Shown here one piece after another: positions 33,374 through 42,023 of a stretch of DNA of 64,000 bases. A model generated the notes under the pieces. The model worked only from the letters and a program-made list of their open reading frames with translations, did no database searches and had not been told where the DNA came from. The DNA is taken from assembly GCF_020907405.1 (NCBI RefSeq), contig NZ_JAJJOE010000004.1:248001-312000 (forward strand). Direction: 5' to 3'. Source of the DNA: Arthrobacter sp. zg-Y769. Lineage in GTDB: Bacteria; Actinomycetota; Actinomycetes; Actinomycetales; Micrococcaceae. Position 1 is the first letter of the stretch. Each line of letters starts with the position of its first letter. Both the position numbers and the translations under genes were made by a program.

Positions 33374-34561
33374 TTAAAAGAGGGGCTCGGGGAAGTCGCC
33401 GAGATCCTGCCCGAGGAGGACACCGCCGGCAACAGCGCTCATGGTCATGAAATCTGCGGACGCATGATTGCGGACGACCTGCACGTCCCTGCAGATGCGC
33501 TCCAGCGGGTCACCCGTGCGGAAGATAGAGGCCCCCGACGAGCGCACCACAAGGTCCACTGCAGCGAATGCCTTGGTGCCCGCCCCGGTGAGACCCAGGT
33601 TGATCACGGCGCGATTCTCAAGGCTTGCCTCCTGCGAGCGCTCAGGCCCGTAGATGGCAGCCGTCATTTCGAGTGCGTCCCTCATTTGCAGCTCTGCGAC
33701 GTGCAGCAGGTCCCACGCGTGGGCGTATGCCGACCGCACGAGGGGCTCGTCCACGATTCGCTGCCCGGTCTGCATGCGGACACGCTTACCGGCATTTCCG
33801 CGGAACAGCTCCAAGGCCGCATCCGCGGTGCCGAGCGCAACTGCAGCCTGGATGACAGGCAGAATGCGGTTGACGGGGTACGCAGCGAGCGGGTAACCGG
33901 GGTGCAGCGCAGCAGCCCGTTCCGAGTCCGCGGAGAACAACGCGAACTCAATCGTTCGGTGCGCGGGAACGAAGACGTCCTGTGCCTCTACATCGTTGCT
34001 CCCGGTGCCCTTCATACCGGGGACCTGCCACGTGTCGATCACCGTCACGTCCTCGATGGGCACCGCCACCGAGAGCGGCCCGGTTGGAGAAAGGGCGCTG
34101 ACCATCACCCATTGGGCGTGCATCACAGCGGAGGCGAAGCGCCAGCGACCGCTGACCAGGTAGCCGCCCTCGGTCGGCGCTGCCGTTCCGGGAGGGGTGG
34201 CCGCCGCTGCTGCCAGCGCGTACGTGCCGCCCTGGAAGAAGTCCGCCTGTGCCTGCACCCCGTAACGAGCGAGCAGGAGATTGTGGGCCATGAGGAACGC
34301 GCCGACCCACCCGGCCGACGCGTCGCCCCGGGACAGGGTCCGGACGATGTCCACGTACTCGATGAGGTCGATCTGGGAGCCGCCCAGCGTGGCCGGGAGC
34401 ATCGCGCTGAATAGGCCTGCCCTTTCGAAGTCGGAGATCGTTTCGTCCGGGAGGCGGCGAAGCTCCTCGGTCTCGGCCGCACGCTCCCTCAGCAGGGGCA
34501 CCAGTGCTTCGGCATTCGACAGGAGTTCGGCAGGGAGGGGGGCGGTAAGCAGAGGGGACAT
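33374..34561 (-). CDS. class D flavin monooxygenase-like protein, copy 2
   Basis: A protein of 395 residues, paralogous along its length to copy 1: SRGDASAGWVGAFLMAHN, SGRWRFASAVMHAQW and WQVPGMKGTGSNDVEAQD match corresponding blocks. As in copy 1, there is no YEG catalytic Glu segment and the C-terminus RTGDPLERICRDVQVVRNHA fits two-component flavin monooxygenases. The pair with NTF2 copy 2 suggests a related but distinct substrate or product position. It is preceded by the MFS transporter gene on the same strand. Confidence 0.8.
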   Translation of the reverse strand: MSPLLTAPLPAELLSNAEALVPLLRERAAETEELRRLPDETISDFERAGLFSAMLPATLGGSQIDLIEYVDIVRTLSRGDASAGWVGAFLMAHNLLLARYGVQAQADFFQGGTYALAAAAATPPGTAAPTEGGYLVSGRWRFASAVMHAQWVMVSALSPTGPLSVAVPIEDVTVIDTWQVPGMKGTGSNDVEAQDVFVPAHRTIEFALFSADSERAAALHPGYPLAAYPVNRILPVIQAAVALGTADAALELFRGNAGKRVRMQTGQRIVDEPLVRSAYAHAWDLLHVAELQMRDALEMTAAIYGPERSQEASLENRAVINLGLTGAGTKAFAAVDLVVRSSGASIFRTGDPLERICRDVQVVRNHASADFMTMSAVAGGVLLGQDLGDFPEPLF

Positions 34562-34674
34562 AACGGGGAACCTTTTCTTGGTGATGGGACGTGGGTGATA
34601 GAGAGAGTGGTGAGATGGCTGCTCGCGTCACGGATGCCGGCGGGTGTCCGCCAGGCGGGTGACGTAACGGGGAC

Positions 34675-36195
34675 TCAGTCAGTAGGTCGGGGCTCGACCA
34701 GCGTTTTCTCGTCATGAACGGCAGGCCCCGTCCACGGGGCGGGGAACTTCGGCAGAAGGGCGGCGCACGCTACCGCGATGACCCCCAGCACAACGAGTAC
34801 GAGCATCGGCGCGGCGTAGCTTCCCGTAGCTGCCTGAAGCGCACTGAAGAGGTACGGGGACGCCGCAAGCGCAACTCCCGTAACCGCGAGCGTCATGCCT
34901 TGGAGTGCCGCGAAGGACTTCATCCCGAAATACTTGGCGATCAGCGCCGGGCCCAGGGCCGACTCCACGCCCGCGATGATGCCGAGCAGTCCCATAGAGA
35001 GATAGACGAGCACCAGGGAACCACCGTTACCGAGTGCGAGCAGGAGACCTAGCGGTGCGCCGAGGAGAAGCAGCGCTACGACCCACGGGCGGCGTGTGCG
35101 GTCAAGAGTGGTACCCCCGGCAAGCAGTCCAATGATTGACGTGCTGGCGAGTACCGAAAGCGAGACCGAGACGGCGGCGGGATTGACACCGGACTGGCCG
35201 AAGAAATCCACTGCGTTCTGACGCATCGCGATCGGCCCGGTCCCAGCGAGGACGAGGAAGAGGATGAGTAGAATCCACGGTCGCGTCAAAATCGCCTTCC
35301 GGAACGGCACCCCGGGAAGAGAAGCGTCGACTGCCTTGGGCAGAGGAACGCGCGCAGTGACCTTGGGCTCGGAGATGAGCCAGAGCACGGTGGGGATTCC
35401 GATGACGGCGACCGCGATGGCGGTGACGAGGTAGGTGCCGTCCCAGCCAAGCCCCGCGAAGACCCCGGCGTCGACGGCAGGCATCGGCGCACCGCCCGTG
35501 TCACCAGGTGGAACCAGGCCGCCGCTTCCGGAGTCTGCGGGGGGCTCGGCGCCCGCCGGCGCCTCGCCTGCCGGGGGCACCCCACCTGTCCGGGGCGCGG
35601 CGTTCCCATTAATAAGCCACTGGAACAGAGGAGATGAGATCGCTGCGATCATGCCGGACGTCACGCCGACGAGGCCGAAACCAATACCACGATGCGCCGG
35701 GAACCACCCGGAGATGACTTTGAATACCACCCCCAGGCTCGCGCTGAAGCCACAGATGGCCGTGAGGGTAAGGAGCACACCGAGCAGCCATGGGGTGGTG
35801 CCGGCGACCGGAACCAAGGCCATAAAAACCGCATAGAGAATGATGGACGGCAAAGCGACCGTCCGGGCGCCGTGGCGGTCGACCCAGCGTCCGAGGAAGG
35901 GAAGGAACAATGGTCCGACGAGCAGCGGAATGCTGACGAACAGAAGTATCCCGTCCTGCGGCGGTGTACCTGTGCTCATCGCGTAGGCCGGAACAATAAA
36001 GGGGGTCATTGCAGCCAGGGCTGCAGGACTCACGGCGACCAGCAGGAGACTGCCGATCAGCGCCGCCTTGGCCCGGCCCGGGGCCTTCAGGAAGTCGACG
36101 GCGTATTGTCGAAAGCTGGTTTTCGCTGCGTCGTCGAGCAGGGGCACGGGCTGCGGAACGCTCGACGCCGGCACAACGGGATGATCTTTCTGCAT
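34675..36195 (-). CDS. MFS transporter (monocarboxylate-type)
   Basis: A transporter of 506 residues with about twelve hydrophobic segments; AAGGAG is seen before the ATG at 36195. LGRWVDRHGARTVALPS is the MFS loop 2-3 motif, and VFKVISGWFPAHRGIGFGLVGVTSG resembles monocarboxylate-porter MFS proteins. A loop of about 50 residues rich in Pro, Gly and Ala (NGNAAPRTGGVPPAGEAPAG onward) is inserted between transmembrane helices in the middle of the protein, which is unusual. It lies among monooxygenase genes and probably imports the aromatic or organic acid substrate of the island. Confidence 0.82.
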   Translation of the reverse strand: MQKDHPVVPASSVPQPVPLLDDAAKTSFRQYAVDFLKAPGRAKAALIGSLLLVAVSPAALAAMTPFIVPAYAMSTGTPPQDGILLFVSIPLLVGPLFLPFLGRWVDRHGARTVALPSIILYAVFMALVPVAGTTPWLLGVLLTLTAICGFSASLGVVFKVISGWFPAHRGIGFGLVGVTSGMIAAISSPLFQWLINGNAAPRTGGVPPAGEAPAGAEPPADSGSGGLVPPGDTGGAPMPAVDAGVFAGLGWDGTYLVTAIAVAVIGIPTVLWLISEPKVTARVPLPKAVDASLPGVPFRKAILTRPWILLILFLVLAGTGPIAMRQNAVDFFGQSGVNPAAVSVSLSVLASTSIIGLLAGGTTLDRTRRPWVVALLLLGAPLGLLLALGNGGSLVLVYLSMGLLGIIAGVESALGPALIAKYFGMKSFAALQGMTLAVTGVALAASPYLFSALQAATGSYAAPMLVLVVLGVIAVACAALLPKFPAPWTGPAVHDEKTLVEPRPTD

Positions 36196-36287
36196 CGGGA
36201 CTCCTTGTGGTCGGTTGTCGCCGGCGTCGACCTTGACGCCTGCGCTTTCACCTGCTGGGGCACGAGGGCGAACCCCCGGGACACGAC

Positions 36288-37670
36288 TTACGGGCGCGGG
36301 GGAACTGCCGGAGGACGCCCGCCCTTGGGCGCAGTGACGGGCGAACTTATCGCCGCCATCATCGGAAAAGGTGCAAGACCGAACATCGCCCGGCCATTGA
36401 TCTCGGCCATCGGATCGATCCGGAACGCCCCATGCGTGGCCAGGACATGAATCTCCCGCACCGCGCGCTGGAGCGGGTTCGAGAGCGCAACCGCCGACGA
36501 TCCCAGGGCGAGGAGGAGTCCGTCCACAGTATGAAGGCACTGGTGGATCAGGTGGACGAGGTCCATGGTGATCTCGGGCTCTTCCGACGGCAGATAGTCC
36601 TCTCCCGCGAGCGCCCGCCGATCGGCCTCGTCCATGTGCCGGGCGAGAACGGCGTCCGCCGCGTTGATGGCCGCACGCGCTTTGCCGGCGACCATCTGGA
36701 TCGAGGCCATTTCCGACATAGTCGGGTAGGGCAGATTGAACGGCGGACGCTTCGCGGCCTGCGCCAGGAACGAGTCCAGTGCCCCCTGTGCGATCCCGAT
36801 GGCCAAGGCGGCGAACGCGCCGCTGCTGCCGATCATCATCCCGAACGCTCCGTGCTTGAAGCCCAACCCCGAGTAGGCGCCTCGAAGTGAATCGCTCAGA
36901 CGCGGAAGGTCAGCGGTGTGGACGACGCGGTAGTCGGGGACGAAGATCTCCTCGTCCGCCCGGATGCTGTTCGAATTCGTTGCCTGAAGCCCCATGACAT
37001 GCCAGTCGTCGACGATCGTGTACTGGTCCCTGGACAGGACAGCCATTGCGCGTCGCCGCTCGCCGCTTGCCGGGTCGTCATACTCGAAACCAACGGAGCC
37101 CCAGGCAGCGTGCTTGCTGCCGCTGCCGAACGACCACTTGCCCTTCACCTGGTAGCCGCCGGCCACCTTGCGGCCGTCGCCGACCTTCGGAGCGAAGACG
37201 GTCGCACCGAACACGAGCGGACCGACCCATTCGTCGATTCCCGCAAGTACTTCGTCGCGGAGCTTCGCATCGAATCCAAGGATGTTCCGGGTCGCGCTCG
37301 AGACGATTACCAGCCAGGCGGCTGCCGCATCGCCCAGGCCGAGTGTCCGCACTACCTCCGCAGTGTCGCGAGCCCCGAGTGCGTAGCCGCCCAACTCTGT
37401 GGGGATCGTGATTTTGAAGGCACCGACCCGATTCACCGCCTCCAGGGTGGCAGGAGTCAGTGCGCCGAGCGCTTCCCCCTCGGCGGCCTGTTGGCGCAGC
37501 AACGGGAGGAGCTGGACAATCTCGTCCCGCATTCGGCGACCCTCATCACTCAGGTACGGCGACTCGGGAAACTTCGCCCTGGTGGCGGAAGGCCCGTCCG
37601 GCAGGATCGGCTCTCCGTTGGGGATACCTGCCGGCGGCAGTGTGCGTGATGTTGTCATCGAGGGATCCAT
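36288..37670 (-). CDS. class D flavin monooxygenase-like protein, copy 3
   Basis: A protein of 460 residues of the acyl-CoA dehydrogenase fold. The block GYALGARDTAEVVRTLGLGD and the C-terminal LALGSSAVALSNPLQRAVREIH closely match copy 4 at 40.6 kb and are less like copies 1 and 2, so the island holds two subfamilies with two members each. WHVMGLQATNSNSI occupies the place of the WHVPGMKATGSNDI block in copy 1. MDPSMTTS is taken as start because AAGAAGAGA precedes it; MTTSRT four codons on is possible. By family it uses reduced flavin from a separate reductase, which is encoded just upstream. Confidence 0.78.
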   Translation of the reverse strand: MDPSMTTSRTLPPAGIPNGEPILPDGPSATRAKFPESPYLSDEGRRMRDEIVQLLPLLRQQAAEGEALGALTPATLEAVNRVGAFKITIPTELGGYALGARDTAEVVRTLGLGDAAAAWLVIVSSATRNILGFDAKLRDEVLAGIDEWVGPLVFGATVFAPKVGDGRKVAGGYQVKGKWSFGSGSKHAAWGSVGFEYDDPASGERRRAMAVLSRDQYTIVDDWHVMGLQATNSNSIRADEEIFVPDYRVVHTADLPRLSDSLRGAYSGLGFKHGAFGMMIGSSGAFAALAIGIAQGALDSFLAQAAKRPPFNLPYPTMSEMASIQMVAGKARAAINAADAVLARHMDEADRRALAGEDYLPSEEPEITMDLVHLIHQCLHTVDGLLLALGSSAVALSNPLQRAVREIHVLATHGAFRIDPMAEINGRAMFGLAPFPMMAAISSPVTAPKGGRPPAVPPRP

Positions 37671-37693
37671 TCTCTTCTTTGAGGCTTCCGTGA

Positions 37694-38305
37694 TCAGGGG
37701 CGGGGCGCCGGGGAGCCCGACGGCATCGTCGGGGGCGGCGGGCCTTCGGCACGGAGCGGCCCCAGCGCATGCGTCCACCGCAGCAGTTCCGTCAGCATCG
37801 GTGCGACGGCACCCTGGGCGGAAGGCGGCGGCACGAAGTTGCCGGCCTCAAAGTTCTGCATAACAAGCGGCAGTACGACGCCGTCCGGCAGCGGCATCAT
37901 GCGAACAGTCGTGACGATCTGTTTCATGACCTGGACTGCACGGAGACCTCCCGCGATGCCGCCGTAGCTGACGAAGGCGACGGGAGCATACGTCCACTCG
38001 CGCCCGAGGTAGTCGAAAGCATTCAGCAGGGCGGCCGACGGCCCGTAGTTGTACTCCGGTGAAACGAAGATGAACGCGTCCGCTTCCCTGATTTTCGCGG
38101 CCCACCGCTGCGTGTGCCCATGCTCGTAGCGTCCCAGGACAGGGTGGTGGCGTTCATCGAGGACGGGCAGTTCATACTCCGCGATGTCGACGAGCTCTAC
38201 CTCGAATCTCCCATCCGCCACCGCTCGCTCGAAGGCCCACTGCGCTATGGGTCCGGCGAGGCGGCCGGGGCGAGTGCTGCCGACAATGATCTGCAGTTTG
38301 GGCAT
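37694..38305 (-). CDS. NADPH-dependent FMN reductase (flavodoxin fold)
   Basis: A protein of 203 residues. The GSTRPGRLAGPIA phosphate loop and SPEYNYGPSAALLNAFDYLGREW are the hallmarks of the NADPH-dependent FMN reductase family. It lies 23 bases upstream of the start of monooxygenase copy 3 and 3 bases after an NTF2-fold gene on the same strand, so it is probably its reductase partner. The C-terminal tail rich in Pro (EGPPPPTMPSGSPAPRP) is odd and likely disordered. Confidence 0.85.
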   Translation of the reverse strand: MPKLQIIVGSTRPGRLAGPIAQWAFERAVADGRFEVELVDIAEYELPVLDERHHPVLGRYEHGHTQRWAAKIREADAFIFVSPEYNYGPSAALLNAFDYLGREWTYAPVAFVSYGGIAGGLRAVQVMKQIVTTVRMMPLPDGVVLPLVMQNFEAGNFVPPPSAQGAVAPMLTELLRWTHALGPLRAEGPPPPTMPSGSPAPRP

Positions 38306-38308
38306 CGG

Positions 38309-38830
38309 TCAGTCCCCCAGCGGATCCTGGCCGGGGGCCGCTTTGCGGAAAGTGCTCCAATGCTCGGCAAGCTTGCCGTTGTGCACCCGAAAAACGGTGA
38401 GGATGTTCCAGTCGTAGGAGGCCTCCGGAATGACGGGATCGGGGACGACTTTTCGCATCATGAGGCACGCAACCTCGCCATCGAGGATGACGCCAACCAC
38501 CGGCGGCGGGATCTCACCCACGACCGGCACATGCCGGAAATGTTCAATGAGCTTCTCGAGGCCGTTACCGGCGGCGTTCGGATCGTGCTGGACGTAGTCT
38601 TCGGCGGCGTATCTGGTCATGACCTCGACGACCTGTTCCTGCACCTTGTCGTCGCGGACCATGCGGGCCATGTCTGCTTCGAAGTCGATAAGCAGGCGCT
38701 TGACCGCTGTGCGTTCCGGCGAAGAATCGGCAGCGACCGCCGCCTTGAACTCCTCATTGTCGAGCCAGTTCTGATAAATCGCGGGATCACTGATCTCTGC
38801 GATTCCATTGATGACGGTAAATCCAGCCAT
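38309..38830 (-). CDS. SnoaL/NTF2-like protein, type 3
   Basis: A protein of 173 residues unlike the two 217-residue NTF2 proteins. AAEDYVQHDPNAAGNGLEKLIEHF and VFRVHNGKLAEHWSTF are typical of SnoaL-like polyketide cyclase-family proteins, in which the His and Asp of YVQHDP line the pocket. GAGAGGA precedes the ATG. First gene of the run leading to the FMN reductase and monooxygenase copy 3. Enzyme activity is unproven; SnoaL relatives catalyse aldol-type or isomerisation steps or have no known activity. Confidence 0.78.
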   Translation of the reverse strand: MAGFTVINGIAEISDPAIYQNWLDNEEFKAAVAADSSPERTAVKRLLIDFEADMARMVRDDKVQEQVVEVMTRYAAEDYVQHDPNAAGNGLEKLIEHFRHVPVVGEIPPPVVGVILDGEVACLMMRKVVPDPVIPEASYDWNILTVFRVHNGKLAEHWSTFRKAAPGQDPLGD

Positions 38831-38881
38831 GGTGCGGGTCCTCTCTGCAGCTGTCGGCGTCGCGTCAGGGGCAGACACCGC

Positions 38882-38903
38882 ATCGAAACGCCATCGTTTC
38901 GAT
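38882..38903. promoter_or_regulatory. perfect inverted repeat, probable TetR operator
   Basis: ATCGAAACG-CCAT-CGTTTCGAT: 9-bp arms and a 4-bp centre, in the otherwise empty stretch between the TetR gene (stop 39103) and the SnoaL gene (start 38830). It differs from the ACTG-N7-CAGT sites, so it probably belongs to the second TetR protein. Confidence 0.6.
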
Positions 38904-39102
38904 CAGCTCGAGGGCCACGCTACTGCCACGCCACAGGCAGCGCAACCCCCGTCACATTCGCAGCCTGCTCCCGGTGCAGGAGATCAGTGGGTTGGCCGGT
39001 CGGTTCCGGCATGGTTTTGCCGCCGATGACCCGTGCTCGTAGAGGGGTTGCCGCCGGAGCCGATGTGGCGCGTGGGCGACGTCGGGGCGAGAGCGTGAAG
39101 TG

Positions 39103-39699
39103 TCAGCGGTGCGAGAGCACCGGGAGCAGAATCGTGTCGACAAAGCCGGCCAAGTACTCGCGGTCCGGAAATGTCCCCTCCGCCAGGTGTTTGGCAAGCG
39201 GCATGGATAAGAACGCATGATGGCAGTACCGCCGAACGGTCGCATCGACGGAGATTTCCCGCCGCTCGACGGCGCGGTCGATGGCGCGGTCGAGCGGGGA
39301 ACCCGCGGGAGCCGAGAGCTGCTCACGCATCGTCTCCGCGAGTGCCTCATCGCGCATCGACGCGTGGGCGAGGGCCGCGAGGAGCGTCATCTCGGATTCA
39401 GCCACATGGGCGATCTGCTCCATGACGGCGAGTAGATCGCCGCGTAACGTGCCGGTGTCTACATCGGCCGGCTCCCCCAGCTGGGAGTGTGAACGGAGGG
39501 CGGCCATCACCAGGCCCGGCTTGCCGTGCCACTGGCGATAGATCGTCGCCGTGCTGCATTTGGAGCGTTTCGCCACGGCGGGCATGGCCAGACCTTCATA
39601 ACCGACCTCCTCGAGGAGGCCAAGGGTCTCGGCGAGGATCTCTGCCTCACGGTGCGGCGAGAGCCGGCTGTGCCGAGGCCGTTCAGCGGGATCGCTCAC
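39103..39699 (-). CDS. TetR-family regulator (second of two)
   Basis: A regulator of 198 residues with a GTG start (AAAGGG upstream). The N-terminal helix-turn-helix has MPAVAKRSKCSTATIYRQWHGK. It begins 25 bases after the first TetR gene on the same strand, so the two are probably co-transcribed. The nearest regulatory palindrome downstream (38882-38903) sits in front of the SnoaL/FMN reductase/monooxygenase run, its likely target. Ligand unknown. Confidence 0.82.
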   Translation of the reverse strand: MSDPAERPRHSRLSPHREAEILAETLGLLEEVGYEGLAMPAVAKRSKCSTATIYRQWHGKPGLVMAALRSHSQLGEPADVDTGTLRGDLLAVMEQIAHVAESEMTLLAALAHASMRDEALAETMREQLSAPAGSPLDRAIDRAVERREISVDATVRRYCHHAFLSMPLAKHLAEGTFPDREYLAGFVDTILLPVLSHR

Positions 39700-39724
39700 C
39701 GTCGCACCCTTTCTACAATCATCC

Positions 39725-40423
39725 CTAGCCCAGCGCCGGGCCCCACGGATAGTCGTAGCCGGGCTTCAGCACCAGGTCCTGCTCCCCCGCAATCGGACGC
39801 AGCCCGCGCAGGAAGACACGCACAATGTAGTCAACATGAGCTTCGAGCAGCTCGTCGGAGACGTCGAAGTCTGAGATCAGTGCATCGAACTCGATGCCGG
39901 ACACCGTCATCCGCAGGAGCATTGAGGCGTGCGCCTCGGGCCGATCAACTTCGAAGCCGTGCTCGGAGCCATAATCAACGAGCAGCTGCGCGATGATGCT
40001 AATGATGTCCGAGACGTCAGGCATCGCAATGGTCGTGAACGCTGCCTGGATCTCGCGCCGCCGGTTGTGCTCAGCGATCATCACACGGAAGTACGCGATC
40101 GCCTGTGCACCCGTGCCGGCCCTGGTCGCCGCGACCAGCGCGCCCACCAGCCGATCCTCAGCGGACCCCTCTCCGGATCCGTCGCGCTGTCGAAGCTCGC
40201 GCAACCGCTGCCCGAGCTCCATGCTTCCATGCTGCAGGACAGCTTTGAAGAGCTCGAGCTTGTCCGCGAAGTGCGCATAGACCGTCGTCTTGGACACTCC
40301 TGCCCGAGCCGCCACCGCATCCATGGATGTGCCGTCATACCCATTGAGCAACAACAGTTCAACAGCGGCGTCGAGCACCGCGTCGCGCTTGCTGCGCCTG
40401 CCGCTTGGTTTTGCCCGTGGCAT
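39725..40423 (-). CDS. TetR-family regulator (first; probable regulator of the ACTG-N7-CAGT regulon)
   Basis: A regulator of 232 residues. SMDAVAARAGVSKTTVYAHFADK is a classic TetR helix-turn-helix region, and the larger C-terminal part would bind the ligand and dimerise. It is divergent from monooxygenase copy 4, and the 154-base space between holds two ACTG-N7-CAGT-type palindromes 43 bases apart. The same palindrome is found at the other island promoters, so this is the best candidate for the regulator of the whole set. Confidence 0.85.
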   Translation of the reverse strand: MPRAKPSGRRSKRDAVLDAAVELLLLNGYDGTSMDAVAARAGVSKTTVYAHFADKLELFKAVLQHGSMELGQRLRELRQRDGSGEGSAEDRLVGALVAATRAGTGAQAIAYFRVMIAEHNRRREIQAAFTTIAMPDVSDIISIIAQLLVDYGSEHGFEVDRPEAHASMLLRMTVSGIEFDALISDFDVSDELLEAHVDYIVRVFLRGLRPIAGEQDLVLKPGYDYPWGPALG

Positions 40424-40492
40424 TCGGCTCTCCTCTGTTTACGCTCCGACTCGACTCGCACCTGCGAGTTGCCGCTCATCGCCATCTTATGC

Positions 40493-40507
40493 TCTGGACG
40501 GACCAGT
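40493..40507. promoter_or_regulatory. operator 3a of the ACTG-N7-CAGT family
   Basis: TCTGGACGGACCAGT, one mismatch from ACTG-N7-CAGT. It lies upstream of the TetR gene and exactly 43 bases, about four helical turns, from operator 3b. Probably involved in autoregulation. Confidence 0.6.
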
Positions 40508-40521
40508 ACGGAAAGAGGGCA

Positions 40522-40550
40522 TGGACAAGGGGCGCACTGATCCGTACAGT
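40522..40550 (+). promoter_or_regulatory. island promoter 3 with ACTG-N7-CAGT operator (3b)
   Basis: TGGACA (40522-40527), 17 bases, TACAGT (40545-40550). The palindrome ACTGATCCGTACAGT (40536-40550) covers the -10, as in promoters 1, 2 and 4. Start codon 40578, with GGAG before it. Confidence 0.75.
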
Positions 40551-40577
40551 ACAGGCCACCCAACGGACGGAGATAAT

Positions 40578-41897
40578 ATGACTGACACGATTCCCCAGCA
40601 CTCTAACGAACTGAGTCCCGGGCTCCCCCCTGAGCGGTCGAGCCCCCTGGATGCACCGGCGTCGAGATATCTCAGTGCGGAGGGGAAACGGCTCGCCGAC
40701 GGGGTGCGCGCCCTCCAGCACCGCATTCGGGAGCTCGCCCCCGAGGCCGAGCGCCGCGGCCGCCTCAGCACGGAGATTGTCGAGGCCTTTACTGAACTTG
40801 GTCTCTACCGCGCCTGTGCCCCCATCGAGTACGGCGGATCCGCTCTGGGCGCTCGTGACACCGCTGAGATTGCGCGGGCACTTGGACGAGGCGACGCCGC
40901 TGCAAGTTGGACCTTCTTCGTGGGCACCAGCCTCCGCATGGTCAGCACCTTCCCGAAGCCCTTGGTGGACGAGCTCTACAGCCGTCAGCAGGGCCACATC
41001 GGCCCCCTGGCCGCCGGGGGGTCGACGTTCGCCGCCGTGACGGGCAAGGCGGTCAGGGTGGAAGGGGGATGGAGCATCGAGGGGAAATGGACCTATGTAT
41101 CGGGGAATCACGACGCCGCCTGGCTCTTCGGCGGTGCCGCCTGGGTCGATGGAGACCGCAGCGGTCATGCGCTTTTCATGATGGACCCGGCCGACGTTGA
41201 ACCGATTGATGACTGGCATGTGGCCGGCATGATGGCATCCGACTCCAACTCCGTCACCACGAAGAAGCCGATGTTCGTGCCCGACCACCGCTTCATCGAT
41301 ATGGCAGAGTTCCCGATGCACCTGGACAGTGCGGCGGAACGGTTCGCGGGTCTTGCCTACCGGGCGAAGACCCGCGCATCCATGATGACCGCCACGGTAT
41401 TGAACATGGCCACCCTGGTCGGCATGGCCGAGGGGGCCTTGGAGGTGTTCCAGGAGCTCGCGCCGAAACGGAAGCCGTTCAGCCCGCCGTATGACACGGT
41501 CGCCGAAATGGCGTCCAGCCAGGTTGCAGCCGGGAAGGCAAAGGCGCTTCTCGGCGTTGCGGGCGCGGCCGTACTCCAGTATGCGGACGAGATCGACCAT
41601 CTCGCGGTTCGCGGGGAAGACTACACCGGCGATGAGGAAGCGCAGGGCTGCACGGATCTCGCCTTCGCCGGCCAGCTTGCGAAGGACGCAATCGACCTCC
41701 TCCTGCGCATCCTGGGTTCGTCGGGTATGGCACTGTCCAATCCGCTCCAGCGTTACTCGCGCGACGCCGGCGTCATACTCTCCCACGGCGCCATGCGTCT
41801 CGAATCGCTTGCGGAGATCAGTGGACGCCGCCTCCTCGGACAGCCCCCGTTCAAGATGTTCGCCGGTGGGCTGCAGGACAAGGGTGCGCAGAAGTAA
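40578..41897 (+). CDS. class D flavin monooxygenase-like protein, copy 4
   Basis: A protein of 439 residues of the acyl-CoA dehydrogenase fold, closest in the window to copy 3: GSALGARDTAEIARALGRGDAAASW and ILGSSGMALSNPLQRYSRDAGVI align with that protein. WHVAGMMASDSNSVTTKKPMFVPDHR fits the substrate/flavin region. The longer open frame runs back through the divergent TetR operators, so MTDTIPQ at 40578 with GGAG nearby is taken as start. It is a monocistronic unit, ending at a strong terminator. Probable oxygenase component needing reduced flavin from one of the two reductases. Confidence 0.8.
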   Translation: MTDTIPQHSNELSPGLPPERSSPLDAPASRYLSAEGKRLADGVRALQHRIRELAPEAERRGRLSTEIVEAFTELGLYRACAPIEYGGSALGARDTAEIARALGRGDAAASWTFFVGTSLRMVSTFPKPLVDELYSRQQGHIGPLAAGGSTFAAVTGKAVRVEGGWSIEGKWTYVSGNHDAAWLFGGAAWVDGDRSGHALFMMDPADVEPIDDWHVAGMMASDSNSVTTKKPMFVPDHRFIDMAEFPMHLDSAAERFAGLAYRAKTRASMMTATVLNMATLVGMAEGALEVFQELAPKRKPFSPPYDTVAEMASSQVAAGKAKALLGVAGAAVLQYADEIDHLAVRGEDYTGDEEAQGCTDLAFAGQLAKDAIDLLLRILGSSGMALSNPLQRYSRDAGVILSHGAMRLESLAEISGRRLLGQPPFKMFAGGLQDKGAQK

Positions 41898-41912
41898 CCG
41901 GCGAAAGACGCT

Positions 41913-41956
41913 GAGGATCATGGGTGGAGCTTTCGTTCCACCCATGATCCTCTTTT
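41913..41956 (+). terminator. intrinsic terminator after monooxygenase copy 4
   Basis: A perfect 16-bp stem (GAGGATCATGGGTGGA with its complement), an 8-base loop, then TTTT. Confidence 0.9.
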
Positions 41957-41970
41957 CAGAGCTAGCCGTG

Positions 41971-42011
41971 AAAAAGGGGGAGGCAGAGGCGCTGGTCGCC
42001 CCGCCTCCCCC
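41971..42011 (-). terminator. intrinsic terminator of the sugar-type ABC operon
   Basis: Minus strand: GGGGGAGGC pairs with GCCTCCCCC, followed by TTTTT (AAAAA at 41971-41975 on the plus strand), just after the ATPase stop codon. Confidence 0.75.
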
Positions 42012-42023
42012 TCTGCGTGCAGC

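Noticed and set aside
23802-41897. Beta-oxidation acyl-CoA dehydrogenases in the island (four genes)
   Set aside because: They lack the catalytic YEG-Glu segment, lie with flavin reductases and an extradiol dioxygenase, and resemble HsaA/DszC-type oxygenases.
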